DNA of 44,974 bases from Bacteroidia bacterium (GTDB lineage Bacteria > Bacteroidota > Bacteroidia > Flavobacteriales > Flavobacteriaceae), in NCBI GenBank assembly GCA_030431695.1, contig JAUIIU010000016.1, positions 1 to 44,974 of the forward strand, in the 5' to 3' direction. Below the pieces are notes generated by a model. The model worked only from the letters and a program-made list of their open reading frames with translations. It was not told where the DNA came from and did not search any database. Numbering within the stretch: position 1 is the first letter of the stretch; every line of letters begins with the position of its first letter. Shown here one piece after another: positions 1 to 8,073 of this stretch. A program made the translations under genes and the position numbers.

Positions 1-354
1 CGGCAACAGTACCGTTTCGAGGCTATCTTTAAATTCAATAAATAGTAGCATGGAGACAAGCATGAGGTAGAACAGGATCACAATTTCTACTAATGTTGCT
101 TCCATATTTAAGGAAAATGCGATTGGTAGTAATAGACACAGCAGGAAAAAGAAACTCGCTTTATAGATATTCGAGAACTTATTAACGACGGCAAAAGAGT
201 GAAACAAGGCATTCAATCCAAAAACAAGGGCCAGACCACCAAAAAGATCAGAAAGAGTAACCCTTGAAAAGACGGGATTTTCACCACGTTCGGCCAAGGT
301 CCGCGTAACAAACGAACAGAGAACAAATAATATTAGGAACCATTTTCTAATCAT
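1..354 (-). CDS. Partial polytopic membrane protein, O-antigen polymerase/ligase-like (N-terminal 118 residues)
   Basis: The reading frame starts with ATG at 354 and stays open to the window edge, so only the N-terminus is visible. It begins MIRKWFLILFVL and shows about four hydrophobic segments with few charges between them. It starts 13 nt after the flippase stop, so it belongs to the same minus-strand operon. Polytopic proteins in this position of polysaccharide loci are often Wzy polymerases or WaaL-type ligases. That assignment is inferred from context and hydrophobicity; the diagnostic periplasmic loop of those families lies outside the window. Confidence 0.6.
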   Translation of the reverse strand, partial: MIRKWFLILFVLCSFVTRTLAERGENPVFSRVTLSDLFGGLALVFGLNALFHSFAVVNKFSNIYKASFFFLLCLLLPIAFSLNMEATLVEIVILFYLMLVSMLLFIEFKDSLETVLLP

Positions 355-367
355 GAAGGCTGTTTCA

Positions 368-1798
368 TCACTGCTGTTTCAGTCTTATCAATTTTTGGAT
401 TTCGTGCCGCTGTTCATCTGTAAAAATACGACGATTAAAAACGAATAGGATCAGTATCGCAATTGCTTCAGCTATGATTACTGTGATCAAATTATCATTC
501 ATACCGGGAACCACAGCACAGATTATGTGAAACAGAATGAAAATCAATATTGATACTACAACAGGTAGGGTAAATTTCATAAATATTCTATGACTTGCCT
601 TCATAAAGTACAGTGATATCCAATTCATCAGGATTCCATACACAACGGTCAACACAACCTGCAAAAGAATAACGTATTCAAGATTTAATACAGTGCTCAA
701 CATAGTCACGGCCACTAATGCAATTATGTAAGCAACTTTCAAATATTTAGACAACTTGAACCTGTTCTTTGCACGTACCAATGCGTCCGAAAGACCCGCC
801 AGGGCAAGAAAAGGTGTGGCAAATACAAATACTTTCAGGTAGATCTCAATATCCAACCAAACCGGTCCATAGAACAAATCGATAACCATCGAACTCAAAC
901 TGAAAAAGATAAAAGCTATATGAACAATCATCAGCATTAACAATGAGGCTGAAACTGTATAGAACTTGAATAATTGCTTATCATCCGATTGCAGCCTCGA
1001 AAAATACGAGAACATAAACCCGTTGGTTAGGTCATTCAGGAAACGTGGAGGAAGAAAGGTCAGGTATTGCGCCTTCTCAAAATTGGCCAGCGATTCCAGA
1101 GATACTGTTTTACCCAGGATCAATTTGTCAATTTTTCCCGCTGTGAGGCTAAGTAAACGAATAATCGTAAAATCCTTCCCGAATCGCAAAAAGAAACTGT
1201 TTTCCGATGCAGACATCCGTACTCGTCTTAGTCGGAACGGATTCACAGTAAATGCAACCACGGAAAGCAACAACTGCAATACCAACTGTGCGTAGATAAA
1301 AGCATCCAGGCCATAGTCGTTCATCGCCATGTATGCACCGATTCCCAGGTAAGCAATACCATAGGCAATAAAATTTATAAGGAAGATCTGCTTGAATCGA
1401 AATTCTCGTTGCAACAATGAAATCGATATGGCACTGAAGGAAGTGAAAAGCATAGTCACTCCCAGTATGCGAATATCTTCAGAAGCCACCTTCCCATCAA
1501 AAAAACCGGATATCAGGCCCGAGCCGACAAATAAAAGCCCGTAAATCACAATACTAATAAGCAAGTTCAAATAGAATGCCTTGCTTATATCATCCTTCTC
1601 CAATTCTTTCTTCTGAACAAGTGCGGCACCCATCCCAAACTGCGAGAACATAAAAAAGAAGTTATTGATCACAAATAATATTGCGTAGGTACCGTGTATT
1701 TCCTTCGGAATAAAACGTGCCATGATCATAACAAACAGCAGGTTGATAGCCGCAATACTCAATCCGTTAGCCAGCTGCCAAAAAAATCCTTTACGCAC
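368..1798 (-). CDS. Wzx-like polysaccharide flippase (MOP superfamily)
   Basis: This 476-residue protein is hydrophobic throughout, with about 12-14 predicted membrane segments. Its N-terminus (KGFFWQLANGLSIAAINLLF, then FSQFGMGAALVQ) is typical of lipopolysaccharide-biosynthesis flippases of the MOP/MATE-like superfamily, which move undecaprenyl-linked glycans across the inner membrane. The best start is a GTG at 1798: no ATG precedes the first conserved segment, and it lies 5 nt after the TAA of the upstream propeller gene. The C-terminus is short and basic (IQKLIRLKQQ). It sits between PAPS-synthesis genes and a second polytopic protein, so the exported glycan may be the sulfated product. 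The family call is firm; substrate is unknown. Confidence 0.85.
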   Translation of the reverse strand: MRKGFFWQLANGLSIAAINLLFVMIMARFIPKEIHGTYAILFVINNFFFMFSQFGMGAALVQKKELEKDDISKAFYLNLLISIVIYGLLFVGSGLISGFFDGKVASEDIRILGVTMLFTSFSAISISLLQREFRFKQIFLINFIAYGIAYLGIGAYMAMNDYGLDAFIYAQLVLQLLLSVVAFTVNPFRLRRVRMSASENSFFLRFGKDFTIIRLLSLTAGKIDKLILGKTVSLESLANFEKAQYLTFLPPRFLNDLTNGFMFSYFSRLQSDDKQLFKFYTVSASLLMLMIVHIAFIFFSLSSMVIDLFYGPVWLDIEIYLKVFVFATPFLALAGLSDALVRAKNRFKLSKYLKVAYIIALVAVTMLSTVLNLEYVILLQVVLTVVYGILMNWISLYFMKASHRIFMKFTLPVVVSILIFILFHIICAVVPGMNDNLITVIIAEAIAILILFVFNRRIFTDEQRHEIQKLIRLKQQ

Positions 1799-1803
1799 GT
1801 AGT

Positions 1804-2787
1804 TTAGATTTTATGAATTCCGAAAATGGTGTAAATTCCCGTTGAAGGTAACACATATTCCGAAATGTAATCTCCTGATAATGAATATTTCTCGATTCGT
1901 GTTGGTGCGGGTTTATCGATCACCTTTTTCTCCCTGATCATCGCCTTTACCCATCCTAGGTTCTCGGTCATCTTAGTGGTACGCAGCTGGGTATAACCTA
2001 CGTAGAAGTGATCCGTGTCCACATAGAGACCCCTGCACCAACCCAGCGGTGTATTCTCCCTTATATTGGAAGCATTGAGGTCGATCTCGGCTTCCTTCTT
2101 CAGGGTATTTTTGTTGAAGACCACCACATAACCATTCACCGTTGTAAAATAAACGTGGTCCCCTTTAACGAGCCCGTCATGCGGAAATCCCAGTCCGATA
2201 TCCATTCGCTTCGAAAGATCATTCACACAAATAGCATCCTTCTGCTGAAAACGTGTGACCCATATCTCGCCATTGATCGAAAAAACATAATTTGGGTGGG
2301 ATTCGTGAGGCTTAGTGCTAACGACCTTATTCAAGTTTTCGTCTTTAGAAAATTTATGAAACGCTTCTTTGCCGAGGGTGTTCGTCACCTTCAGCAAATT
2401 GCCTTTCATGTCGAACTCCATAAGAGCATCGAGACCCGTATTGACCACATACAACTTATCGTCGTGCTGCGCTACGTGGTGAATGTCATGAAACAACGGA
2501 TGGTTCAACTTGCTGCGAACGCTATAATCCTTCCGGTCCACGAAGAGTACCTCGGTACTCACCCCCAAAAGGATCTCCTCCTCGGTGACGGTCATGGTCG
2601 TAAACCCAATACTCGGCATATTGTCGAATGTGTATTCGGGTGGCGTTACGTAAGATAATTTTGGAGTATATATTTGCTTTTGAAAATCGATCTCAGCGAT
2701 CTCGGCCCGTTTCAGCTTTTTTCCAGCCGACAGGAATTCACTGAGTTTCCTGGGTATGCCCCCTGATACTATAAATTTCTCCCCCAT
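1804..2787 (-). CDS. Beta-propeller protein of unknown function, last soluble gene of the PAPS operon
   Basis: This is a 327-residue protein without a signal peptide or membrane segment, so probably cytoplasmic. Short beta-rich repeats resemble propeller blades, for example DKLYVVNTGLDALMEFDMKG, GEIWVTRFQQKDAICVNDL and DHVYFTTVNGYVVVFNKN. Conserved-looking HDIHHV and FPHDGLV motifs place histidines and aspartates at blade tops, as in metal-dependent propeller enzymes. It starts 11 nt after cysN and ends 5 nt before the flippase start, so it is co-transcribed with sulfate activation. I cannot assign a named family or reaction. A role in handling a sulfated glycan precursor is only an inference from position. 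Confidence 0.75.
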   Translation of the reverse strand: MGEKFIVSGGIPRKLSEFLSAGKKLKRAEIAEIDFQKQIYTPKLSYVTPPEYTFDNMPSIGFTTMTVTEEEILLGVSTEVLFVDRKDYSVRSKLNHPLFHDIHHVAQHDDKLYVVNTGLDALMEFDMKGNLLKVTNTLGKEAFHKFSKDENLNKVVSTKPHESHPNYVFSINGEIWVTRFQQKDAICVNDLSKRMDIGLGFPHDGLVKGDHVYFTTVNGYVVVFNKNTLKKEAEIDLNASNIRENTPLGWCRGLYVDTDHFYVGYTQLRTTKMTENLGWVKAMIREKKVIDKPAPTRIEKYSLSGDYISEYVLPSTGIYTIFGIHKI

Positions 2788-2798
2788 TAAAATTTGTT

Positions 2799-4067
2799 TT
2801 ACAGTATCATCCCGGCAGCCACCGTCTCATGTGTTGCGTCGTCTATCAGTATAAAACTTCCTGTGATCCTGTTATCACGGTATTCATCGATCATCAACGG
2901 CCGTGTGGTCCGGATCTTTACGCGTGAGATATCATTCATCTGTAGTTCCTTATCGTCTGTTTCCCTGTTGTAGGTATTGATATCGATCTTGTACGTTACT
3001 TCCTTGATCATCGCCTTCTGTTCGTTCGAAGTGTGCATGATCGTATACTTTGCACGCGGCCTGGCCGGTTCGTTATTCAGCCAGCACAGCATCGCATCGA
3101 ATTCCTGTAAGGCCTCCGGCTTATTGTTGGTGCGTACGATCATATCCCCCCTGCCGACATCAATATCGTCTTCGAGGGTGATGGAAACCGACATAGGCGC
3201 GTAGGCTTCTTCGATCGTTCCGTCTATGGTGTCTATGGACTTGATCACTGATGTAAACCCGGAAGGCATCACGGTTATCTTGTCACCGGGCCTGAAGATA
3301 CCGCTCGCAACCCGGCCGGCATATCCTCGATAATCGATATATCCTTCGCGTTGCGGACGCAATACGGTTTGAACCGGGAAACGTCCGTCGATCTTGTTCA
3401 GGTCACTACTGATGTGCATATGCTCCAGGGTGTGCAGCAAAGGTGCCCCCTGGTACCATTCCATATTCTCGGAACGGTTCACCACATTATCGCCATTGAG
3501 AGCACTTATGGGTAAAAATTGAATGTCCTTTACATATAACTTGGAAGAGAATTCCTCGAATTGCACAATGATATTCTCATAAACATCCTCGCTGTAATCC
3601 ACCAGGTCCATCTTGTTGATGCACACGATTATGTGTGGTATCTGAAGTAAAGAGGCTATGAACGCATGCCGCTTGGTTTGTTCGATGACCCCGTTCCTGG
3701 CATCCACCAGGATAATAGCCGCGTTCGCTGTGGACGCACCCGTAACCATATTTCGGGTGTATTGGATATGCCCTGGTGTATCCGCTATGATAAATTTTCG
3801 TTTTGGGGTTGTGAAATAGCGGTAGGCAACATCGATGGTTATCCCCTGCTCACGTTCATCTCTGAGACCATCGGTAAATAGTGCGAGATCCACCCCCTCG
3901 TGGCCTTTTCGCTTACTGGTGGTTTCCACTGCTTCAAGCTGATCTTCAAAGATGGCCTTGCTGTCGTATAGCAATCGTCCAATTAATGTACTTTTCCCGT
4001 CATCCACGCTTCCCGCGGTTGTAAAGCGTAGTAATTGATTATTATCGATCTGGGTTGATGCGTTCAT
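2799..4067 (-). CDS. cysN: Sulfate adenylyltransferase, GTPase subunit CysN
   Basis: With CysD this subunit forms ATP sulfurylase, coupling GTP hydrolysis to APS synthesis from ATP and sulfate. The 422-residue sequence has the EF-Tu-like G domain: P-loop GSVDDGKST near residues 19-27, switch region DGLRDEREQGITIDVAYRYF, DTPGH near residue 96 and NKMD. Beta-barrel domains II and III follow. It is shorter than the 475-residue E. coli CysN and has no CysC fusion; a separate cysC lies upstream. It starts 46 nt after cysD, the widest gap in this operon. Family assignment is firm. Confidence 0.96.
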   Translation of the reverse strand: MNASTQIDNNQLLRFTTAGSVDDGKSTLIGRLLYDSKAIFEDQLEAVETTSKRKGHEGVDLALFTDGLRDEREQGITIDVAYRYFTTPKRKFIIADTPGHIQYTRNMVTGASTANAAIILVDARNGVIEQTKRHAFIASLLQIPHIIVCINKMDLVDYSEDVYENIIVQFEEFSSKLYVKDIQFLPISALNGDNVVNRSENMEWYQGAPLLHTLEHMHISSDLNKIDGRFPVQTVLRPQREGYIDYRGYAGRVASGIFRPGDKITVMPSGFTSVIKSIDTIDGTIEEAYAPMSVSITLEDDIDVGRGDMIVRTNNKPEALQEFDAMLCWLNNEPARPRAKYTIMHTSNEQKAMIKEVTYKIDINTYNRETDDKELQMNDISRVKIRTTRPLMIDEYRDNRITGSFILIDDATHETVAAGMIL

Positions 4068-4113
4068 TTTTATGCTGAATTTAAATCGTCGGTTTGTTTA
4101 GGCTTAGTAAGGA

Positions 4114-5019
4114 TTAAAAATACCCCTGTCGCTTACGGTCTTCCATGGCCGTTTCACTTCGCTTATCATCACTTCGGTTACCTCTTTCGGTTTGTTTCAT
4201 TGCCGAAACTTCAGCAACGATCTTCTCAAGAGAATCTGCATCACTCTCGATCCCACCGGTTATTGTGATGTCCCCAAGGGTACGGAAACGTATCTTTTTG
4301 GTTTCGATCTGTTCGTCCTCATCCAGTTTCAGGTGTTCCGAAACAGGAATCCAGGATTGCTGGCGCCACACTACTTTGCGCTCATGGGCATAATAGAGTG
4401 ATGGAATACTGATATTCTCACGAAGTATGTAGTTCCACACGTCCATTTCGGTCCAGTTACTGATCGGGAAAGCCCTGAAGTGCTCACCTTCGAAGTGTTT
4501 ACCATTCAGGATGTTCCACAGTTCCGGGCGTTGGTTCTTCGGGTCCCATTGCCCGAAATCATCGCGGTGAGAAAAGAACCGTTCTTTGGCTCTCGCCTTT
4601 TCTTCATCACGTCGCCCACCACCGATCGCACAATCCACCTTGTGATTCTCAATAGCGTCGAGCAGGGTGGTGATTTGCAGTGCATTCCTTGTCGCATTCT
4701 TACCTTTCTCCTCTGCTACCCTCCCGGTATCGATAGATTCCTGCACGGATCCTACGATCAGCCTGGCTCCCAGCGACTCGATCAGGTCATCCCTGAACTT
4801 GATGGTCTCGGGAAAATTATGACCGGTATCCACGTGCATCAGGGGGAACGGAATACGTGAAGGGTAAAAAGCCTTCTTCGCCAGGTGTGTAACCACTATC
4901 GAGTCTTTTCCTCCTGAAAACAATATCACCGGATTCTGGAATTGGGCCCATACCTCCCTAAGGATAAAAATGGCTTCCGACTCCAATTCGTCCAGGTAAT
5001 TCAAATAATACTTGCTCAT
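4114..5019 (-). CDS. cysD: Sulfate adenylyltransferase, catalytic subunit CysD
   Basis: This is the catalytic, PP-loop ATP pyrophosphatase subunit of ATP sulfurylase. It is 301 residues long, the normal length. It shows the PP-loop FSGGKDSIV near residue 34, then MHVDTGHNFPET, the GGGRRDEEKARAKER segment and the SNWTEMDVWNYI motif, all characteristic of CysD. It starts 1 nt after cysC and precedes cysN, so the three are translated from one message. No cysH, cysI or cysJ accompanies it, which argues for PAPS production for sulfotransferases more than assimilation to sulfide, though such genes could lie elsewhere in the genome. Confidence 0.97.
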   Translation of the reverse strand: MSKYYLNYLDELESEAIFILREVWAQFQNPVILFSGGKDSIVVTHLAKKAFYPSRIPFPLMHVDTGHNFPETIKFRDDLIESLGARLIVGSVQESIDTGRVAEEKGKNATRNALQITTLLDAIENHKVDCAIGGGRRDEEKARAKERFFSHRDDFGQWDPKNQRPELWNILNGKHFEGEHFRAFPISNWTEMDVWNYILRENISIPSLYYAHERKVVWRQQSWIPVSEHLKLDEDEQIETKKIRFRTLGDITITGGIESDADSLEKIVAEVSAMKQTERGNRSDDKRSETAMEDRKRQGYF

Positions 5020-5020
5020 T

Positions 5021-5614
5021 CTACTTCGCGAGTTTAGTTTTAATATGTTCTACTATTTCTGAAACGGCCTCATCCACCGTTTTCTGTGTTGTATCGATCT
5101 CAATATCCGGATTCTCCGGGGCCTCATAAGGGGCATTGATCCCAGTGAAATTCAGAATCTCACCTGCGCGTGCTTTTGCATAAAGCCCTTTCACATCTCT
5201 CCGCTCACACTCCTCCAGTGGGGTGTTCACAAAGATCTCAATGAAATTCTCAGCTCCGACGATATTCCTGATATTCTCCCTGTCAACCTTATACGGTGAA
5301 ACGAATGCAGCTAACACAACAAGACCGGCATCTACCATCAGGTTGGCAACTTCCGCGATCCTGCGGATATTCTCCGTGCGATCCTCAGGCGTGAATGTAA
5401 GATTGTTGTTCAGGCCCTTTCTCACATTATCTCCGTCCAGCGCATAAGTATGTACGCCATTAGTTACCAAAGCTTTTTCCACTGCATTGGCGATGGTTGA
5501 CTTCCCGGATCCGGATAAGCCGGTAAACCACATCAGAAAGGAGCCGTGTCCCTTTAGAGAAGTACGGTTTGCTTTACTTATACTGAATTGATGTGGAATT
5601 ATATTCTCCTGCAT
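5021..5614 (-). CDS. cysC: Adenylylsulfate kinase CysC
   Basis: APS kinase phosphorylates APS at the 3' position to give PAPS, the donor for sulfotransferases. The 197-residue sequence carries the Walker A motif GLSGSGKST near residue 32, LDGDNVRKGLN, FTPEDRTENIRRIAEVA, VSPYKVDRENIR and the lid segment GLYAKARAGEI, all typical of the family. Its ATG overlaps the TAA of the DUF2061 gene by one base (TAATG), so translational coupling is likely. It encodes a stand-alone kinase, not the CysNC fusion. Confidence 0.97.
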   Translation of the reverse strand: MQENIIPHQFSISKANRTSLKGHGSFLMWFTGLSGSGKSTIANAVEKALVTNGVHTYALDGDNVRKGLNNNLTFTPEDRTENIRRIAEVANLMVDAGLVVLAAFVSPYKVDRENIRNIVGAENFIEIFVNTPLEECERRDVKGLYAKARAGEILNFTGINAPYEAPENPDIEIDTTQKTVDEAVSEIVEHIKTKLAK

Positions 5615-6072
5615 TATCGCTTGAATCGTTTTAGGAAATAATTACGTATGCGCCCCAAAGGCAGTTTCAACCACAATCGTTCGTGGAAATAATAAAGTAC
5701 AAATTTAGTAAATAGCTCCGTTAGGGCGATAAAAAGTGCTATTTCATCGAAACTTTCCAGGATAGCCCCCGAGATCACGAAGGTCATGGACGTAGCAACC
5801 ACCCGCCATGATATGGACTTGTATATCGTGCTCAGCTTAGTAACCGTCCCGCCCTTTCGGACATTCTGCCAAACTCTCTCATGAATATAATAAACGAAAA
5901 GCTTAAGTAAAAATTCGGCGGCACCAATCTTCAAGGCGTTCTCCAGGCTGCAATGACCAAACAAACAAGTGATCAGCAACGCTACGAGTACCGTATCCGT
6001 AGTGGCGATCACACGCCAGGAGATACCTTTCAGAATACTTCGCAGATGCGATTCCTGTTTATACTTTGCCAT
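5614..6072 (-). CDS. Membrane protein with two DUF2061 repeats
   Basis: The 152-residue protein contains two similar halves. Each has a KxISWRVxAT motif (residues about 15-23 and 87-95), a hydrophobic helix, and a YY(I/F)HER(V/L)W motif near its end. This is the duplicated DUF2061 arrangement of small integral membrane proteins. The C-terminus is strongly basic. It lies between cysQ (2 nt gap) and cysC (1 nt overlap), an association I recall for other Bacteroidota sulfate-activation clusters. Function is unknown. A role in membrane transport or anchoring linked to sulfate or PAPS is possible but unproven. Confidence 0.88.
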   Translation of the reverse strand: MAKYKQESHLRSILKGISWRVIATTDTVLVALLITCLFGHCSLENALKIGAAEFLLKLFVYYIHERVWQNVRKGGTVTKLSTIYKSISWRVVATSMTFVISGAILESFDEIALFIALTELFTKFVLYYFHERLWLKLPLGRIRNYFLKRFKR

Positions 6073-6074
6073 GA

Positions 6075-6863
6075 TCAGATGGTGACGAGAAAATAAGGGT
6101 TCAGCAGGTTCTCCTTGTTATAACGCATTGGTTCCCTGTTTGCTTCCTGCAATACTTTTACTCCGGCAGCTTCACAGATCGCCTGGCCTGCCGCGGTGTC
6201 CCACTCCATCGTTGGTGCATATCTAGGGTAGATGTGAGCATTCCCTTCTGCAACAAGGCAAAACTTCAGTGAGCTCCCTCTTGATACGATCTCGACCTCG
6301 CTATTTTCCTCGATCCCCGAAATAAAAGCACGGGTATCGTCATTCAGGTGAGAACGGCTACCTACTACTTTAACAGGTGGATTCATTCCTTCAAAAGGAG
6401 AAAGAGGTGCGGCACTTTCCACGATTTCCTCAATAGTATCACCCTGCTCAACTGTCGCTTTCATGGCCCGGGAACCATCTTCAGAAGAAAAATACAATGT
6501 CCTGTCCACCGGCACATAGATCACCCCAAGGACAGGATTTCCATCTTCCACCAGTGCAATATTAACCGTAAATTCACCATTACGCTTGACGAATTCCTTG
6601 GTCCCATCCAAAGGATCCACGATCCAGCAACGGTTCCAATGTTTTCTTTCCGAATAGGAGATCTGTTTATTCTCCTCACTTATTATAGGAATATCTGTCT
6701 TTTCCAGGTAGGTGTTGATAACCTCGTTGGCGTTCTTATCTGCAATGGTCAGTGGCGAGTTATCCCCTTTCAACTCAACGTTGAAATCGGTTGCGTATAC
6801 CTTCATTATCTCAAGTCCGCCATCAATCGCTGCACGAAGGGCGATGTGAAGATTGGTTTTCAT
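6075..6863 (-). CDS. cysQ: 3'(2'),5'-bisphosphate nucleotidase CysQ
   Basis: CysQ removes the 3' phosphate from PAP, the inhibitory by-product of PAPS-dependent sulfation, and belongs to the inositol-monophosphatase fold. The 262-residue sequence shows the metal-binding residues in SEEN (near 60), DPLDGTKEF (near 83) and MEWDTAAGQAI (near 220), in the expected order. It is the first gene of the operon, with its ATG at 6863 and a TAGCTTTG promoter motif 24 nt upstream. PAP turnover next to PAPS synthesis supports a pathway that consumes PAPS, such as sulfotransfer. Confidence 0.95.
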   Translation of the reverse strand: MKTNLHIALRAAIDGGLEIMKVYATDFNVELKGDNSPLTIADKNANEVINTYLEKTDIPIISEENKQISYSERKHWNRCWIVDPLDGTKEFVKRNGEFTVNIALVEDGNPVLGVIYVPVDRTLYFSSEDGSRAMKATVEQGDTIEEIVESAAPLSPFEGMNPPVKVVGSRSHLNDDTRAFISGIEENSEVEIVSRGSSLKFCLVAEGNAHIYPRYAPTMEWDTAAGQAICEAAGVKVLQEANREPMRYNKENLLNPYFLVTI

Positions 6864-6887
6864 GATCAGGGCCGTTTTTCAAGGGGA

Positions 6888-6895
6888 CAAAGCTA
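6888..6895 (-). promoter_or_regulatory. TAnnTTTG promoter motif of the cysQ operon
   Basis: On the minus strand the bases read TAGCTTTG, matching the Bacteroidota -7 consensus TAnnTTTG, 24 nt before the cysQ ATG. I do not see a well-spaced upstream TTG, so only half of the consensus is present. Confidence 0.45.
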
Positions 6896-6936
6896 CAACA
6901 AATAGGATAAAATCTACCATATTTCAATACATATTA

Positions 6937-6944
6937 TACCTTTG
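6937..6944 (+). promoter_or_regulatory. TAnnTTTG promoter motif for the gene at 6974
   Basis: The bases read TACCTTTG and end 29 nt before the ATG at 6974. The motif is back to back with the cysQ promoter in a 110-nt divergent intergenic region. No TTG is present at the expected -33 spacing. Confidence 0.4.
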
Positions 6945-6973
6945 CTATTGGTTCGCAACTTCGATTTAACCCT

Positions 6974-7849
6974 ATGAAAATTAGCCCGATAATATACCGC
7001 ACTTTATTGCTTTCGATGTTCTCTGTAAGCGTGATCAATTGTCAGAATTCCCTGAAAATGAAAACCATTCATTCCCTGCCAAAGGTCTTTGAGGAAATCA
7101 GCGGGTTCGAATCCACCACAGCGGGCGGACTACTTTGGTCCGTGAACGATAGCGGGAACGAGGCGAAACTCTACGGCTACAACCCGGTGTCGAACAATAT
7201 AGATCGCAGCATCGCTATCGAAAATGGTTCAAACGTCGACTGGGAGGATGTTGCAGCCGATCCTGGCGGTAACATTTATATCGGCGACTTCGGAAATAAT
7301 AGTAACAAGCGTAAGGACCTGGTGATCTATAGAATTTCGCCCGACAGCACAACAGGAGATAGACAAAAAGCCGAAAAGATCAGGTTTCGTTACGAGGATC
7401 AGAAGAAATTCCCACCGAAGCGCAAAGATCGAAATTTCGATGTGGAAGCCTTTATTTACTACCGAAACTGCCTTTACCTGTTCACTAAGAATCGCAGTTC
7501 GAAGTTCGACGGCACAATGAATATTTACAGTATTCCACCGGAACCGGGCAATCATACCGCAACATTGATAGGCAGTTACAAGACCTGCGAAGACCAGAAG
7601 AAATGTGTTATTACCGGGGCGAGCATAAACAAGGATATGGATATGATCGCTCTGCTGGGGTATGATAAGGTTTGGTTGTTGTCTGAATTCGAAGGTGATG
7701 ATTTCTTTGGTGGGAAGGTCGAGCAGATCCTACTTCAGCAGGATACACAAACCGAGAGTATTTCCTTTAAAAACGATTCTACGCTTTATATCGCCGATGA
7801 ACGTACCGGGATTCATGGAGGCAACCTCTACGAGCTTTCCTTAAAATAA
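6974..7849 (+). CDS. Secreted beta-propeller-like protein of unknown function
   Basis: The 291-residue product starts with an export signal (MKISPIIYRTLLLSMF...). A cysteine at residue 23 lies in the context VINC, which could be a lipobox, but Asn at -1 is atypical, so lipoprotein status is uncertain. The mature part has repeated propeller-like strands: GGLLWSVNDSGNEAKLYGYN, a DWEDVAADPGGNIYIGDFGNN motif, then FDVEAFIYYRNCLYLFTKN and TLYIADERTGIHGGNLYEL. The DWED...GDFGN pattern recurs in Bacteroidota secreted propeller proteins without known function. It stands alone, divergent from cysQ and convergent with the phosphatase-barrel gene. Confidence 0.8.
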   Translation: MKISPIIYRTLLLSMFSVSVINCQNSLKMKTIHSLPKVFEEISGFESTTAGGLLWSVNDSGNEAKLYGYNPVSNNIDRSIAIENGSNVDWEDVAADPGGNIYIGDFGNNSNKRKDLVIYRISPDSTTGDRQKAEKIRFRYEDQKKFPPKRKDRNFDVEAFIYYRNCLYLFTKNRSSKFDGTMNIYSIPPEPGNHTATLIGSYKTCEDQKKCVITGASINKDMDMIALLGYDKVWLLSEFEGDDFFGGKVEQILLQQDTQTESISFKNDSTLYIADERTGIHGGNLYELSLK

Positions 7850-7874
7850 AAAGCCCCTCCAGGATTGAAGGGGC
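7843..7874 (-). terminator. Hairpin with a U-tract on the minus strand, candidate terminator for the gene at 8074-11778
   Basis: A six-base-pair GC-rich stem (GCCCCT at 7853-7858 with AGGGGC at 7869-7874) lies 3 nt after the stop at 7849. Read on the minus strand, the stem is followed by TTTTTATTTT, so it fits a terminator for the long minus-strand gene ending at 8074. Read on the plus strand there is no U-tract. The rest of 7875-8073 holds no gene I can support. Confidence 0.5.
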
Positions 7875-8073
7875 CTAAAACTAACCAATATAATCCCTTT
7901 ATGAAAAAACTTCTTACACCGTTTTAAACACTATATCAGGATTACGAGACCAAATAAACGACACATTTCAGTGTTATAAAAACTTTTGACCAATGTGAAA
8001 ATGTGTTTTCGGTCAACAACCCGATTACTGGTTAAAATTCATTCTCAAACAGGAAATTTAGGATCGAAAATGA

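Noticed and set aside
7901-7927. Eight-codon frame ATGAAAAAACTTCTTACACCG... in the 7850-8073 gap, possible leader peptide
   Set aside because: No downstream plus-strand gene for it to regulate, and it is too short to separate from chance.
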